Assembly (NCBI RefSeq): GCF_025770765.1
Contig: NZ_JANZKY010000012.1
Location: 1 to 64,000 of the forward strand
Length of the DNA stretch: 64,000 nucleotides
Direction: 5' to 3'
From: Propionivibrio soli
GTDB lineage: Bacteria > Pseudomonadota > Gammaproteobacteria > Burkholderiales > Rhodocyclaceae
The position numbers and the translations under genes are program-made. The stretch's first letter is position 1. The number at the start of each line of letters is the position of its first letter. The notes below the pieces were generated by a model. It saw only the letters and a program-made list of their open reading frames with translations, was not told the origin of the DNA and searched no databases. Shown here piece by piece: positions 16,194-26,163 of this stretch.

Positions 16194-19100
16194 GTGGATA
16201 AGATGATGGACAAGGCAGATCTGCAACGAGCGCTCGCATCGCCAAGAACGCGTAAGTACGGTGTGCGCTTCCTGATCGCGCTGGTGGCTATTGGAGTCCT
16301 CGGTTTTCTTGTCTTGCCTCCGATCGTCAAGGCGGTTCTGGTCAATCAACTGAGCGCCGCTTTGCATCGACCGGTTGCCATCGAATCGTTGCGCATGAAT
16401 CCCTACGCGCTCTCATTGACCGTGGAAGGATTCGCGGTTAAGGAGCGCGCTGGCGAAGAGACATTTCTAGGATTCGATCGGCTCTATCTCAATGTTGAGT
16501 CATCGTCGATCCTGCGCGGCGGCCCTGTTCTCAATGAGGTTCAACTCGTCAACCCACGTGTGCGTCTGGTACGTGGAAAAGACCGGCGGTACAACTTCTC
16601 CGACCTCCTTGACGAGTTTATGGCCAAACCGGCGAGTGACGAGCCGCCGCCCCGGTTTTCGGTCAACAACATCCAACTGTCCGGCGGTTCGGTCGAGTTC
16701 ATCGATGAACTGGTCGACGAAAAACACATGGTGAGCGATATCGCCTTGACCCTGCCTTTTGTGTCGAGCATGGCTTACGCGACCGATACCTTCGTCGAAC
16801 CGGCATTTTCCGCCAAGGTCAATGGCGCACCGCTTGATCTTTCCGGGCGTAGCAAGCCCTTTGCCGACTCGCTCGAGAGCGAGCTTGCTCTGGATCTGGC
16901 CGATCTGCAGCTCAGCAAATACCTGGACTATCTGCCGTTCGACCTCCCGATCAAAATGTCCGGCGCATTGGACACTGACCTCAAGCTCGTTTTTCGTCAA
17001 GAAAAAGACAAACCCGCCGCCCTGACGGTGTCGGGTATGGCGGTCGTGAAGAACTTCGACGTGAAGGAAGCGTCGGGTTCGCCATTGGCCGCATTCAAGA
17101 AACTTGAGATCGCGCTCGGTTCGGCCGACTTGCTGCACCGGAGATTTACCGTCGAACACGTACGCCTGGAGTCACCGGACGTCAGCGCAAGTGCGAGTAA
17201 GGATGGCACCCTCAACTGGCTGGATTTGCTTGAACGGGTCCAGAGCAGCGGAAGCCAGGCGGCCCAGCCGGCCGCTAATCCGCGTTCCCCGGGTGCGCCA
17301 CAGGCATCCCCCGTGGAATGGTCTGTCGGTGAAGTTCGGGTAACGGATGGAGTCTTGCGTTGGCTCGATGAGTCGAATGGCGTGCCGTTCAAGGCGAGTG
17401 TCGAAGCGATCGACGTTGCGGTCAAGAAACTGTCGAGCAAAGGCGCGGCGCCGGCAACGTTCGAACTCGGCCTGCGAGCCGCTGCCGCAGAGTCGTTGGC
17501 GGTGGAGTCGTTGGCCGTGAAGGAGGGGCAAATCGATATCGCCAAACGGGAGGTCGTCGTCGGCGACCTGCTTGTTCGGGGAGTGCGCGGCGGTGCTAAA
17601 CGTGATGCCAAAGGCAGCATCGCCTGGATAAATACGCCTAATTTACGGGCCAAATCGGCTTCGTCGATACCCGCACCCGCAACTCCACCAGAAGGTGAGG
17701 CGAGCCCGTGGAAAGTGAAGGTGGCCCACGCCGCGGGCGAGTCGATCGATCTTCGGTTCGACGACGCAGGAGTCTCGCCCGCGACGGCTCAGACCGTGAG
17801 CGGCCTCGGGTTTGAGGTACAGAACTTCAGTGTCGGTTCGACGGAACCTGCTCGAGTATCTTTGCACTTTAAGCTCAATGGCAAAGGCGAAGTCGCGGCA
17901 GAGGGGAACTTGACTCCTGCTCCATTGAACGCCGACATGAAGGTCGATGTGAAGACGCTCGAACTGTTGCCTTTGCAGCCGTATTTTTCAGAAAAGCTCA
18001 ATGTGGCGGTAACAAGCGGCCACCTGAGCATGAACGGCGATGCCAAGTTCGGACTCCCGGAAAAGGCAAAGGGGGCGGAAACCTCCGCTGGCATGACGGG
18101 TGGTTTTTCCGGGCAAGTGACGCTCGGTGATTTCCGCGCCGTCGACAAGCTCAATGAAGCCGAATTCCTCCGCTGGAAATCGTTCTACTTCGGGAAGATC
18201 GAGGCCAAGCTCAACCCGGATTCCCTGGTAGTCGGCGACGTCGCACTTTCCGACTTCTTTGCACGCGTCATCGTGAGCCCGGAAGGAAAACTCAATCTCA
18301 TGCAGATCGTGCGCAAGCCGGGCGATGGGCCAAACTCGGCACCGGTGGCTACGGCGGAGAAAACCGAGCCGGTCCCTGAAAAAAAGACGTCCGACGGCAA
18401 AGCGGCTGCTCCACTTGCTCAAGCTGAGGCGCCGGCGAGTCCTCTGCCGCCGGTCAGGATCGACAAGATCACTTTGCAGGGGGGCACGATCCGCTTTACC
18501 GACAACTTTGTGAAGCCCAACTACTCGGCCAACCTGCGTCAGATCGGGGGCCGCGTCACAGGGCTGTCATCTGCACCGGGTAGCGTGGCGAGCCTGGAGT
18601 TGCGGGGCAGTTATGACAACGTGGCGCCATTGAACATCACGGCGAAGATCAACCCGTTGTCGGCCAAGCCCTATCTTGACCTTCAAGCCGACATCAAGGG
18701 GGTGGAACTTACCTCCTTGTCGTCGTATTCGGGCAAGTATGCCGGTTATGCGATCGATAAGGGCAAGCTTTCGCTGTTCGTCAATTACAAGATCGAAAAC
18801 GATCAATTGGTGGCGGAGAACCGGGTGTTTCTCGATCAACTTACTTTCGGTGACCCGGTCGACAGCCCGGACGCCGTGAAGCTTCCGGTGACGCTGGCGG
18901 TGGCGTTGTTGAAAAACCGTGCCGGTGAGATCGACCTGAATCTCCCGATATCGGGCTCGCTCAACGACCCGCAATTCAGCATTGGAGGCCTTGTCGTCAA
19001 AGTCATCATGAACCTGTTGGTGAAGGCCGTTACTTCCCCGTTTGCGCTGATCGGCTCGATGTTCGGGGGTGGCGAGGAACTGTCGAATATCGACTTCGAC

Positions 19101-19649
19101 TTTGGCTACGCGGCCATTTCACCGGCGGCGGAAAAGCGACTCGAGCAGTTGGCCAAGGCGCTTGTCGATCGTCCCGCGCTGAAGCTCGAAATCGAGGCGC
19201 GGGTGGACCCGGATCGGGATCGTGAGGGTTTGAAGAAGGCACGCTTGGAACGCAAGGTTCGGGCGCTGAAGCGCGAGGATTTGGTCAAAGCCGCCGGGGA
19301 CAAGGCCGTGCCGGAACGTGTGGAGGTGAGCGAGCAGGAATATCCGGCTTTGCTCGAACGTGTTTATCGCGCGGAGAGTTTTCCGAAACCGCGCAACATG
19401 ATCGGCCTCGTGAAAACGTTGCCTGTCGAGGAGATGGAGAAGCTGATCTTCGCCAATTCGGTTGTGGACGACGACGATCTTCGATCCTTGGGGGACCGTA
19501 GAGCACGAGGCGTGCGCGATTGGCTCGTTGCGCGGGAGATTCCAGCGGATCGCATCTTCCTGAAACCGGTGGAACTCAAGGCTCCGGAAAGCAAGTCCGA
19601 TTCGGATGAGAAGACGAAAACGAGCCGCGTGGACTTTTCACTGCGATAA
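16194..19649 (+). CDS. Large AsmA-like DUF748 protein with OmpA-like tail
   Basis: 1151 residues. One N-terminal membrane anchor (about 24-45, FLIALVAIGVLGFLVLPP) followed by about 1000 residues of beta-rich AsmA/DUF748-type repeats facing the periplasm, with Pro/Ala/Glu linkers near 355-385 and 705-745. The last 200 residues look like a diverged OmpA-like peptidoglycan-binding region (IDFDFGYAAISPAAEKRLEQ and RRARGVRDWLVAREIPADRI). The AsmA superfamily has been tied to lipid transport between membranes; DUF748 members are poorly studied. I chose the GTG at 16194: AAGGA lies 9 bases upstream, whereas it is 18 bases from the first ATG (16203). Single-gene unit. Confidence 0.88.
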   Translation: MDKMMDKADLQRALASPRTRKYGVRFLIALVAIGVLGFLVLPPIVKAVLVNQLSAALHRPVAIESLRMNPYALSLTVEGFAVKERAGEETFLGFDRLYLNVESSSILRGGPVLNEVQLVNPRVRLVRGKDRRYNFSDLLDEFMAKPASDEPPPRFSVNNIQLSGGSVEFIDELVDEKHMVSDIALTLPFVSSMAYATDTFVEPAFSAKVNGAPLDLSGRSKPFADSLESELALDLADLQLSKYLDYLPFDLPIKMSGALDTDLKLVFRQEKDKPAALTVSGMAVVKNFDVKEASGSPLAAFKKLEIALGSADLLHRRFTVEHVRLESPDVSASASKDGTLNWLDLLERVQSSGSQAAQPAANPRSPGAPQASPVEWSVGEVRVTDGVLRWLDESNGVPFKASVEAIDVAVKKLSSKGAAPATFELGLRAAAAESLAVESLAVKEGQIDIAKREVVVGDLLVRGVRGGAKRDAKGSIAWINTPNLRAKSASSIPAPATPPEGEASPWKVKVAHAAGESIDLRFDDAGVSPATAQTVSGLGFEVQNFSVGSTEPARVSLHFKLNGKGEVAAEGNLTPAPLNADMKVDVKTLELLPLQPYFSEKLNVAVTSGHLSMNGDAKFGLPEKAKGAETSAGMTGGFSGQVTLGDFRAVDKLNEAEFLRWKSFYFGKIEAKLNPDSLVVGDVALSDFFARVIVSPEGKLNLMQIVRKPGDGPNSAPVATAEKTEPVPEKKTSDGKAAAPLAQAEAPASPLPPVRIDKITLQGGTIRFTDNFVKPNYSANLRQIGGRVTGLSSAPGSVASLELRGSYDNVAPLNITAKINPLSAKPYLDLQADIKGVELTSLSSYSGKYAGYAIDKGKLSLFVNYKIENDQLVAENRVFLDQLTFGDPVDSPDAVKLPVTLAVALLKNRAGEIDLNLPISGSLNDPQFSIGGLVVKVIMNLLVKAVTSPFALIGSMFGGGEELSNIDFDFGYAAISPAAEKRLEQLAKALVDRPALKLEIEARVDPDRDREGLKKARLERKVRALKREDLVKAAGDKAVPERVEVSEQEYPALLERVYRAESFPKPRNMIGLVKTLPVEEMEKLIFANSVVDDDDLRSLGDRRARGVRDWLVAREIPADRIFLKPVELKAPESKSDSDEKTKTSRVDFSLR

Positions 19650-19660
19650 TTCCGGTTTCG

Positions 19661-19700
19661 ACGGGCGACGCATCACCGGCAGGCGGTGTCCATCGCCCGT
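19661..19700 (+). terminator. Nested hairpin after the DUF748 gene
   Basis: ACGGGCGA (19661-19668) pairs with TCGCCCGT (19693-19700); inside it CACCG (19674-19678) pairs with CGGTG (19684-19688). There is no T run, so it may be a factor-assisted terminator or an RNA-end stabiliser between DUF748 and rmuC. Confidence 0.4.
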
Positions 19701-19760
19701 GCCTTCCCTTGAACTGTGAAGACGCGCGAACGATGAGTTGCCGCGCATCAGGGTTTTCTA

Positions 19761-21107
19761 ATGACCGATTTCTTGCTTTACGCGGCAGTTGTTCTTCTCC
19801 TTGTCATCATCGGCTTGCAGATCGTGATCGCACGCCGCTCCGGGCAAAAGGACGTCTCGCTCGATCCGTACTTCCGCTCTCTTGAAACCGGAATCGAGCG
19901 TGTTGAACGCGAGTTGCGCGAAGAGTTGGCGCGCGGTCGGTTGGAATCTGCTAATACGGCGCGAGCCGATCGCGATGAACAGGCGCAGTCGCTTGATCGT
20001 CTGGCGAAGACGCTTTCGACACAAGTCGGCCAACTCGGTAGCCTGCAAGGACAACAACTCGAATCCTTTGCTCTGCAGCTCACCCGCTTGACGCAGAGCA
20101 ACGAACAGCGTTTTGAGCAGCTTCGGCTTGCCGTTGAGACGCGCCTCGGCGCTATCCAGGCCGAGAATGCAGGCAAGCTCGAAGAAATGCGCAAGACGGT
20201 CGACGAAAAACTGCATGCAACGCTCGAACAAAGGCTCGGTGAGTCTTTCAAGCTGGTCAGCGAGCGGCTCGAACAGGTGCACAAAGGACTCGGCGAGATG
20301 CAGACGCTGGCGGCCGGCGTCGGAGACCTCAAGAAAGTGCTGACCAACGTGAAGACGCGCGGTACCTGGGGCGAGGTTCAGCTCGAATCGCTGCTCGAGC
20401 AACTGCTGACAGCCGAGCAATTCGACAAGAACGTCGCGACACGACCCGGTAGTAGCGAGCGTGTCGAGTTTGCGATCCGGCTGCCGGGGCGCGAGGCGGG
20501 TGACCATGCCAAGCGTCCCGTGTGGCTGCCGATCGACGCCAAATTTCCGATGGAAGACTATCAGCGTCTCGTCGAAGCGCAGGACCGTGCCGATTCCGGG
20601 GCGGTGGAGTTGGCGGCGAGGGCGCTCGAAGCACGGTTGCGCGATGAGGCACGGAAGATTCGTGACAAGTATGTGGAACCGCCGCATACCACGGATTTCG
20701 CCATCCTCTATCTGCCCACCGAGGGCTTGTATGCGGAAGCGCTGCGTCGCCCCGGTTTGGCTGACGGGCTGCAGCGTGATCTGCGCGTGAGTATCGCCGG
20801 TCCGACGACGCTCGCGGCGTTGCTCAACAGCCTGCAGATGGGCTTCCGCACGTTGGCGATCGAAAAACGCTCGTCCGAGGTGTGGGCGGTTCTTGGAGCG
20901 GTTAAGACAGAGTTCGGCCGCTTTGGCGAGGCGCTCGATTCAACGCGCAAGAAGCTTGAGCAGGCGACCAAGAGCATCGAGTCGGCGGGTGTGCGCACGC
21001 GACAGATCGAGCGCAAGCTCAAGGGCGTCGAGGCGTTGCCGCTGGGCGAAGCTCAGGCGCGCTTGGGAGCGCTGGAAGAACTTGAACCGGCAGACGATGA
21101 GGAGTGA
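19761..21107 (+). CDS. rmuC: RmuC-type DNA recombination protein
   Basis: 448 residues. An N-terminal membrane helix (4-23, FLLYAAVVLLLVIIGLQIVIA), a long coiled coil (about 40-190), then the nuclease-like RmuC domain with TRGTWGEVQLESLLEQLL, WLPIDAKFPMEDYQRL and ILYLPTEGLYAEAL, ending in a further coiled coil. RmuC limits inversions at short inverted repeats in E. coli; it belongs to the PD-(D/E)XK-like group by structure prediction in the literature. It is about 110 bases downstream of the DUF748 gene and may be in its own unit. Confidence 0.94.
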   Translation: MTDFLLYAAVVLLLVIIGLQIVIARRSGQKDVSLDPYFRSLETGIERVERELREELARGRLESANTARADRDEQAQSLDRLAKTLSTQVGQLGSLQGQQLESFALQLTRLTQSNEQRFEQLRLAVETRLGAIQAENAGKLEEMRKTVDEKLHATLEQRLGESFKLVSERLEQVHKGLGEMQTLAAGVGDLKKVLTNVKTRGTWGEVQLESLLEQLLTAEQFDKNVATRPGSSERVEFAIRLPGREAGDHAKRPVWLPIDAKFPMEDYQRLVEAQDRADSGAVELAARALEARLRDEARKIRDKYVEPPHTTDFAILYLPTEGLYAEALRRPGLADGLQRDLRVSIAGPTTLAALLNSLQMGFRTLAIEKRSSEVWAVLGAVKTEFGRFGEALDSTRKKLEQATKSIESAGVRTRQIERKLKGVEALPLGEAQARLGALEELEPADDEE

Positions 21108-21185
21108 GGCAAACGCTGCGAGCCCTCCGTGGAGATTGGTTGGAATGGCCGTTTCAATAGTGGTAGCGTCGACGTCCCCTAAAGT

Positions 21186-21809
21186 ATGGTGCTAGATCAC
21201 TCCGTGTCATTGCCGTCGTTCCGCCCCGTCATTTATATCATCGACGACGATGACATCGTCCTGTGGATGTTCGAGGAACTTCTCCAGGGCGCGGATGCCG
21301 ACGTGCGCACTTTCTCGTCCGCACGGAAATTTCTCGATAGCTACGTGGCCGGTCCCTGCGAATGCCTCATCTGCGACGTGAAGATGCCCGAGATCGGCGG
21401 CCTCGAGGTTCAACAGGAACTGCTTCGCAAGGGCAGCCATCTCCCGATCATCCTCGTCTCAGGTTACGCAGAGGTTCCCTTGGCCGTTCAGGCGATCAAG
21501 GACGGAGCCTTCGACTTCCTTGAGAAACCTGTGGATGGCGTCGTGTTGCTCAGCAAGGTGCGCAGCGCACTCGAACGCAGCCGTCAGCTTCATGACGAAC
21601 ACATGGCGCGCGTAACGCGGGAAGCGCGCCTTGCGTTGCTTACGCCGAAAGAGCGGGAGGTTGCCGAGCGGGTCGTGGACGGGAAGTCGAGCCCGAAAAT
21701 CGCACTGGAGCTGGATATCAGCGTGCGCACGGTGGAGAATCACCGTGCTCGCCTGATGGAAAAGCTACACGTCGAATCGGTCGCCGAGCTCGTCCGTCTA
21801 TTTCTCTGA
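21186..21809 (+). CDS. FixJ/NarL-type response regulator
   Basis: 207 residues. Receiver domain (about 14-130) with the acidic cluster IIDDDD, phosphoacceptor Asp64 in ICDVKMPEIGG, Ser in LVSGYAEVPLAV and Lys in FLEKPVDG; this PLAV/EKP pattern is typical of the FixJ branch. The C-terminal LuxR-type helix-turn-helix (about 145-205) reads LTPKEREVAERVVDGKSSP and SVRTVENHRARLMEKL. It lies 64 bases upstream of the hybrid kinase and about 4 kb upstream of the TRAP transporter, which are its likely partner and target. Confidence 0.93.
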   Translation: MVLDHSVSLPSFRPVIYIIDDDDIVLWMFEELLQGADADVRTFSSARKFLDSYVAGPCECLICDVKMPEIGGLEVQQELLRKGSHLPIILVSGYAEVPLAVQAIKDGAFDFLEKPVDGVVLLSKVRSALERSRQLHDEHMARVTREARLALLTPKEREVAERVVDGKSSPKIALELDISVRTVENHRARLMEKLHVESVAELVRLFL

Positions 21810-21873
21810 AGCTCGCTATGGCGATCGAGGTCAGTGCAGGCCGATCTCTACGTGACTTGCTTGGAGAATTCGA

Positions 21874-24800
21874 GTGAGGCCGTTATCCAAGGACTTCTGG
21901 CCGCGCATCGTTCTTGCCCTTCTGGCGATCGTGGTTCTTGTCGCCACCGGCACGGCGGTGCTTGAAGCGATCCTCAAGGAGTACCGGAGAAACATCTCCG
22001 ATCACATCATCAGCAATCTTGAGACGATGTCGCGCGGCATCGTTCTCCTGCAACAGGATTCCGCCGCCCGCGCGCGCAAGATCGCCGACGAGCCTGCGCA
22101 TAAGGAGTTGGTGGCCCGACTGATCGGGAACCCGGATGATCCGTCCGTACATAGCGCTTTCGAAGCATGGATCACGCCGCTCTACCAGAGCCGGGGCTTC
22201 GACGATTATTCGTTGATCACGCCCGACGGAAAGCGGGTGATGACGGCGGGGACGCGGGCCTACATCGGCCAGCTCCCGCTGCCATCCACGCGAGAGACCT
22301 TGCGTCGAGCCGAGTTGTTGCTTTCCGGTGCTGTAACACCGCCGATATCAGCCAGGCATCCGTTCTCCACCCTCATGGTTGAGAACCCGTCAGCCTATGC
22401 CTACCAACTGTCATGCGCACCGGTCGATCAGGACGGGCTGCGCATGGCGTTTCTTTGCTTGCACGAGAATCCGTCATTGCGTCTCTACCGGTTGCTACGG
22501 GACGGCCGTCCGGGGATTACCGGCGAAGCGTACGTGGTGGACCAGGAAGGCCGCATCCTGTCTCCGATTCGCTTCGAGAAAAGCCTTGTGGCCCCCGAGG
22601 GGGCCGAGCCTGGCTGGAGCCTTTTCCGGCTGCTGGCGCGGGTGACGCCAAATCGCGACGATGACGGGCGACCCGACCCCGATCTCGTCAGCACCGAGCC
22701 ACTTACGCGAGTGGTGGAGAAGTTGCTTGAGTTCAGTTCCTTCGACACCGGCATGGTGGAAGATTATGCGGATTACCGGGGGCGGCGGGTCGTCGGTGCT
22801 GCCCGCTGGCTTCCCGACGCAGCATTCGGCCTCGTGGTCGAGGAAGACATGGATGAAGCCTTCCGTTCCTACTATTTTGCGCGGCATGCGCTACAGGCAC
22901 TGATCGCGATTGGAACACTGCTCATTGTTGCGCTGACTGCCGCCGATTGGCGATCACGTCGTTCGCTGGCACGCAGCGAACAGCGCCTTGCCGCCTTTCG
23001 CGACTACATACCGGCCGGCGTGAACATGAAGGATGTTCACGGGCGTTACCTGATGGTCAACCCGGTATTCGAGTCGAGTTTCCATTTTTCCCCGGGATAC
23101 GTGCTTGGTAAAACCGATGCGGAGGTGTTCCGTGCCGATGAGGCGCGTCTTCTAGAAGTCGAACACAAGGAAGTCTTGCGCACAGGGCGCCCGGTGTCGC
23201 GCAACCATACGCAACGTGAAGCGGATGGAACGGAGAAAACGTTCAGCACGGTGCACTTTCCTGTCAGGGGCGACAAAGACGGCCGCGTCGTGGCTGTGGG
23301 CATGGTGGCGCTGGATATCAGCACCTTGATTCGTACGCAGCGCGATTTGCAGGAACTCACTCAGACGCTGGAAAACAAGGTGGTACGGCGTACGGAAGAG
23401 TTGGCAGCGGCGCGTGACATGGCCGAATCGGCGAGCCGGGCCAAGGCGGAATTTCTTGCCAACATGAGTCACGAGATTCGGACTCCGCTCAACGCGATAA
23501 TCGGCATGAGCGAACTGGCGGCGCATGTGAACAGCGATGCCCGCCTCGGGCGGTATCTAGGCCGCATTCGGTCCTCGAGCGAACACTTGCTGAGCATTGT
23601 TAACGACATCCTGGACCTCTCCCGTGTCGAAGCCGGCAAGCTGCGCATCGAAGCCGCCGAGTTTTCGCTCGCGGGCCTGATCGACCATGTCATCGCTCAG
23701 GTCGTGGAGCAAGCCGAAGCGAAAGGCCTGGCTTTGGTCGTCCAACCTCTGACGGACGTCCCCACCGCGGTGATCGGCGATGCCAAGCGGATCGGGCAAA
23801 TCCTGATCAATTTTGCCAACAACGCGGTCAAGTTCACCGACCGGGGAAGCGTTACGTTGAGGGTGTTGGTTTGCCCCCTGGACACGGAAACAGTGCGTGT
23901 CCGTTTTGAAGTCGAAGATACTGGTATCGGCATCGCGGAAGACAAGTTGCCGCTGTTGTTTGCTCCTTTTCAGCAGCTCGACGGCTCGATGTCCCGGCAG
24001 TTTGAAGGGTCCGGCTTGGGTCTCGCGATCAGCCGAAACCTGGCTGAACTGATGAGCGGTGTCGTCGGAGTCTCGTCGCGGCCCGGGCAGGGCAGCGTAT
24101 TTTCGCTTGAACTCCCGCTACGCCGGGGAGTGGCTAACACACCCGCATCAGGCGGTGTCTCGAGCGGATCTCGCGCGGATGCGGGCAATGTTTTGAGCGG
24201 CGGCGAATGCGTGGTCGGTCGATCGATCCTGCTCATCGAGGACAACAAGATCAACCAGGAGGTCGTGCAGGATCTGCTGGAAATCTTCGGAGCTCGGGTC
24301 ACGGTGGCGGACGACGGTGAACAGGGCATTCGCCTGCTCGACGCGAAGGATTTTGATCTGGTATTGATGGATGTTCACATGCCCAACATGGACGGCTTCG
24401 AGGCGACCGCTGAGATTCGCAAGAACCCGCGGTTTGCGGCGTTGCCGATCGTGGCATTGACGGCCGATGCAATGGAAGGCGATCCCGAGCGTTGTCTCGC
24501 CGCGGGGATGAACGACTATATCGCCAAGCCGATTCAAGCGAATCGGATGTTCGCGACGCTCGCTCGCCATCTGCCGGAAAACACAGCGGGACAAAGGATC
24601 GGCGAAGCGACAGCCACCGATAACGAGAGCACCGAAACGGCCATTCTGCTTGCTCGCGTTGCGGATATCCCGGGGATTGAAGTGAAGCAGGCGTTATCTC
24701 GCATGATGGGGCGTCGGGGGCTTTACGCCCAACTCGTGCGCAGGGTAACGGGTGAGCGGATGGGAATGGCCGAGACGTTGCAGTCGGCTGTGATGCGGGG

Positions 24801-25002
24801 AGACCGAACGGCAGTGATCGAAACCCTGCACGGCGCCAAATCGATTCTCGGCATGCTCGGCGCCGATGATCTGCAGAAGCGTTGCGTCGTGTTGCACCAA
24901 AGCCTGAGTAACGGCAGCGCGGCGGAAGACGACGTTTCCTCTCTGGCCGACGACATCGCTGCGCTTCTACGTCGGCTCGGGGAAGCTGTTACTCCGTCCT
25001 GA
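21874..25002 (+). CDS. Hybrid sensor histidine kinase (Cache-like, PAS, HisKA, REC, HPt)
   Basis: 1042 residues from a GTG; GGAG stands 8 bases upstream. Two membrane helices (about 12-33 and 338-360) enclose a large periplasmic sensor of the double-Cache type (about 35-335). Then follow a PAS domain (about 372-490), a coiled coil, HisKA with His533 in NMSHEIRTPLN, the ATPase domain (NFANNAVKF, DTGIGIAEDKLP, GSGLGLAISRNLAELM), a receiver with Asp833 (LVLMDVHMPNMDG) and a C-terminal HPt-like domain with His986 (ETLHGAKSILGMLGA). This is a complete internal phosphorelay that can pass phosphate to the adjacent FixJ-type regulator. The extracytoplasmic sensor suits small ligands such as dicarboxylates, in line with the TRAP genes downstream. 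Confidence 0.93.
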   Translation: MRPLSKDFWPRIVLALLAIVVLVATGTAVLEAILKEYRRNISDHIISNLETMSRGIVLLQQDSAARARKIADEPAHKELVARLIGNPDDPSVHSAFEAWITPLYQSRGFDDYSLITPDGKRVMTAGTRAYIGQLPLPSTRETLRRAELLLSGAVTPPISARHPFSTLMVENPSAYAYQLSCAPVDQDGLRMAFLCLHENPSLRLYRLLRDGRPGITGEAYVVDQEGRILSPIRFEKSLVAPEGAEPGWSLFRLLARVTPNRDDDGRPDPDLVSTEPLTRVVEKLLEFSSFDTGMVEDYADYRGRRVVGAARWLPDAAFGLVVEEDMDEAFRSYYFARHALQALIAIGTLLIVALTAADWRSRRSLARSEQRLAAFRDYIPAGVNMKDVHGRYLMVNPVFESSFHFSPGYVLGKTDAEVFRADEARLLEVEHKEVLRTGRPVSRNHTQREADGTEKTFSTVHFPVRGDKDGRVVAVGMVALDISTLIRTQRDLQELTQTLENKVVRRTEELAAARDMAESASRAKAEFLANMSHEIRTPLNAIIGMSELAAHVNSDARLGRYLGRIRSSSEHLLSIVNDILDLSRVEAGKLRIEAAEFSLAGLIDHVIAQVVEQAEAKGLALVVQPLTDVPTAVIGDAKRIGQILINFANNAVKFTDRGSVTLRVLVCPLDTETVRVRFEVEDTGIGIAEDKLPLLFAPFQQLDGSMSRQFEGSGLGLAISRNLAELMSGVVGVSSRPGQGSVFSLELPLRRGVANTPASGGVSSGSRADAGNVLSGGECVVGRSILLIEDNKINQEVVQDLLEIFGARVTVADDGEQGIRLLDAKDFDLVLMDVHMPNMDGFEATAEIRKNPRFAALPIVALTADAMEGDPERCLAAGMNDYIAKPIQANRMFATLARHLPENTAGQRIGEATATDNESTETAILLARVADIPGIEVKQALSRMMGRRGLYAQLVRRVTGERMGMAETLQSAVMRGDRTAVIETLHGAKSILGMLGADDLQKRCVVLHQSLSNGSAAEDDVSSLADDIAALLRRLGEAVTPS

Positions 25003-25030
25003 TTACCGCTCGCAATTCGTTTGGCCGCCT

Positions 25031-25044
25031 GAGTATTTTTACTC
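25031..25044. promoter_or_regulatory. Inverted repeat upstream of dctP, candidate regulator site
   Basis: GAGTA, four T, TACTC: a perfect 5-bp inverted repeat 92 bases upstream of the dctP start codon and about 30 bases after the kinase gene. It is the only symmetric element I see in this gap and could bind the FixJ-type regulator, but I know no consensus to compare. Confidence 0.35.
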
Positions 25045-25135
25045 CCCCTGTTTTTTGCTCGCAGCAAGGCGATATGTCAATCTTCAGCGCCGCATTTTCA
25101 TGCGCCGTCATCCAACTATTTCAGAGGAGGAGCAA

Positions 25136-26149
25136 ATGAAGAGGATCCTGACCCCGATCGCACTTGCCGCTGCCATGATCATGGCCGTCGGCCCAGCGAA
25201 CGCCGCCGACATCAAGGAACGCAACGTGAAGTTCCCGATCGTTAACGCGATCGACCACCCGCAAGGACTAGGCGCTCAAAAGCTCGTCGACGTCGTCGAC
25301 AAGAAGAGCGGCGGCAAGATCAAGATCAAGATTTTCCCGAACGGGACGCTGGGCGGTGAGCAGCAGGTCGCAGCAGCAATGCAGGGCGGCACGGTTGAAG
25401 TATCAATGATGTCGCCGGCGCAACTCGTCGGTACGATCAAGGAGTTCGTCGTTCTCGACTTCCCGTTCTCGTTCGCCAATACGGCACAGGCCGACGCCGT
25501 GCTCGACGGGCCGTTCGGGAAGAAACTGATGGACTACATGCCCGAGAAGGGATGGGTCGGCCTCGGCTTCATGGAGCAAGGCTATCGCAGCATCAGCAAT
25601 AGCAAGCGGCCGATCACGAAGCTTGAAGACATCAAGGGCTTGAAGATTCGCACGATCCTGAACCCGCTGTACGTGGACATGCTCAACACGCTGGGTGCCA
25701 ATGCCGTGCCGATGCCGTTCCCGGAACTTTATTCGGCCATGGAAACGAAGACCGTCGACGGCCAGGAAAACCCCGAAACCACCGTCGATGCGAGCAAGTT
25801 CTACGAAGTCCAGAAGTACTTCAGCGCCACCCGTCACATTTACAATCCGCAGATGCTGATGGTCAGCAAGAAGTTCTGGGATTCGCTCTCGGCTGACGAG
25901 AAGAAGATCTTCGAAGAGGCCGCCGTGGAAGCCCGCGATGTGCAGCGTAAGGCCGCCCGTGCCATGACGGACAAGTCGCGCAAGGTGATGACAGACCATG
26001 GCATGCAGCTGAACGAAATCGCCCCGGCGGAACTCGCGCGCATGCGTGATGCAATCAAGCCTGTGACGGACAAGTACGCTGCCCAACTCGACCAGTCGTT
26101 GGTCAAGGCCTTCTATGCAGAGCTTGAGAAGACCAAAAACCTGAAGTAA
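25136..26149 (+). CDS. dctP: TRAP transporter substrate-binding protein (DctP family)
   Basis: 337 residues from the ATG at 25136, which has a strong AGAGGAGG just upstream; the frame is open to 25055 but that start is not supported. Signal peptide about 1-23 (TPIALAAAMIMAVGPANA, cut before ADIKE). The body is a typical DctP fold with the ligand-carboxylate Arg in GLKIRTILNP and the conserved VDGQENPETTV. It captures an organic acid in the periplasm and delivers it to DctQ-DctM. The best guess is a C4-dicarboxylate or a related carboxylate; the sequence alone does not fix the ligand. First gene of the dctPQM cluster. Confidence 0.94.
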   Translation: MKRILTPIALAAAMIMAVGPANAADIKERNVKFPIVNAIDHPQGLGAQKLVDVVDKKSGGKIKIKIFPNGTLGGEQQVAAAMQGGTVEVSMMSPAQLVGTIKEFVVLDFPFSFANTAQADAVLDGPFGKKLMDYMPEKGWVGLGFMEQGYRSISNSKRPITKLEDIKGLKIRTILNPLYVDMLNTLGANAVPMPFPELYSAMETKTVDGQENPETTVDASKFYEVQKYFSATRHIYNPQMLMVSKKFWDSLSADEKKIFEEAAVEARDVQRKAARAMTDKSRKVMTDHGMQLNEIAPAELARMRDAIKPVTDKYAAQLDQSLVKAFYAELEKTKNLK

Positions 26150-26163
26150 TCCGTCCATAGGAA

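Noticed and set aside
25003-25135. Sigma-54 promoter upstream of dctP
   Set aside because: TTGGCCGCC has the GG but no GC at the required spacing, so the -24/-12 pattern fails.
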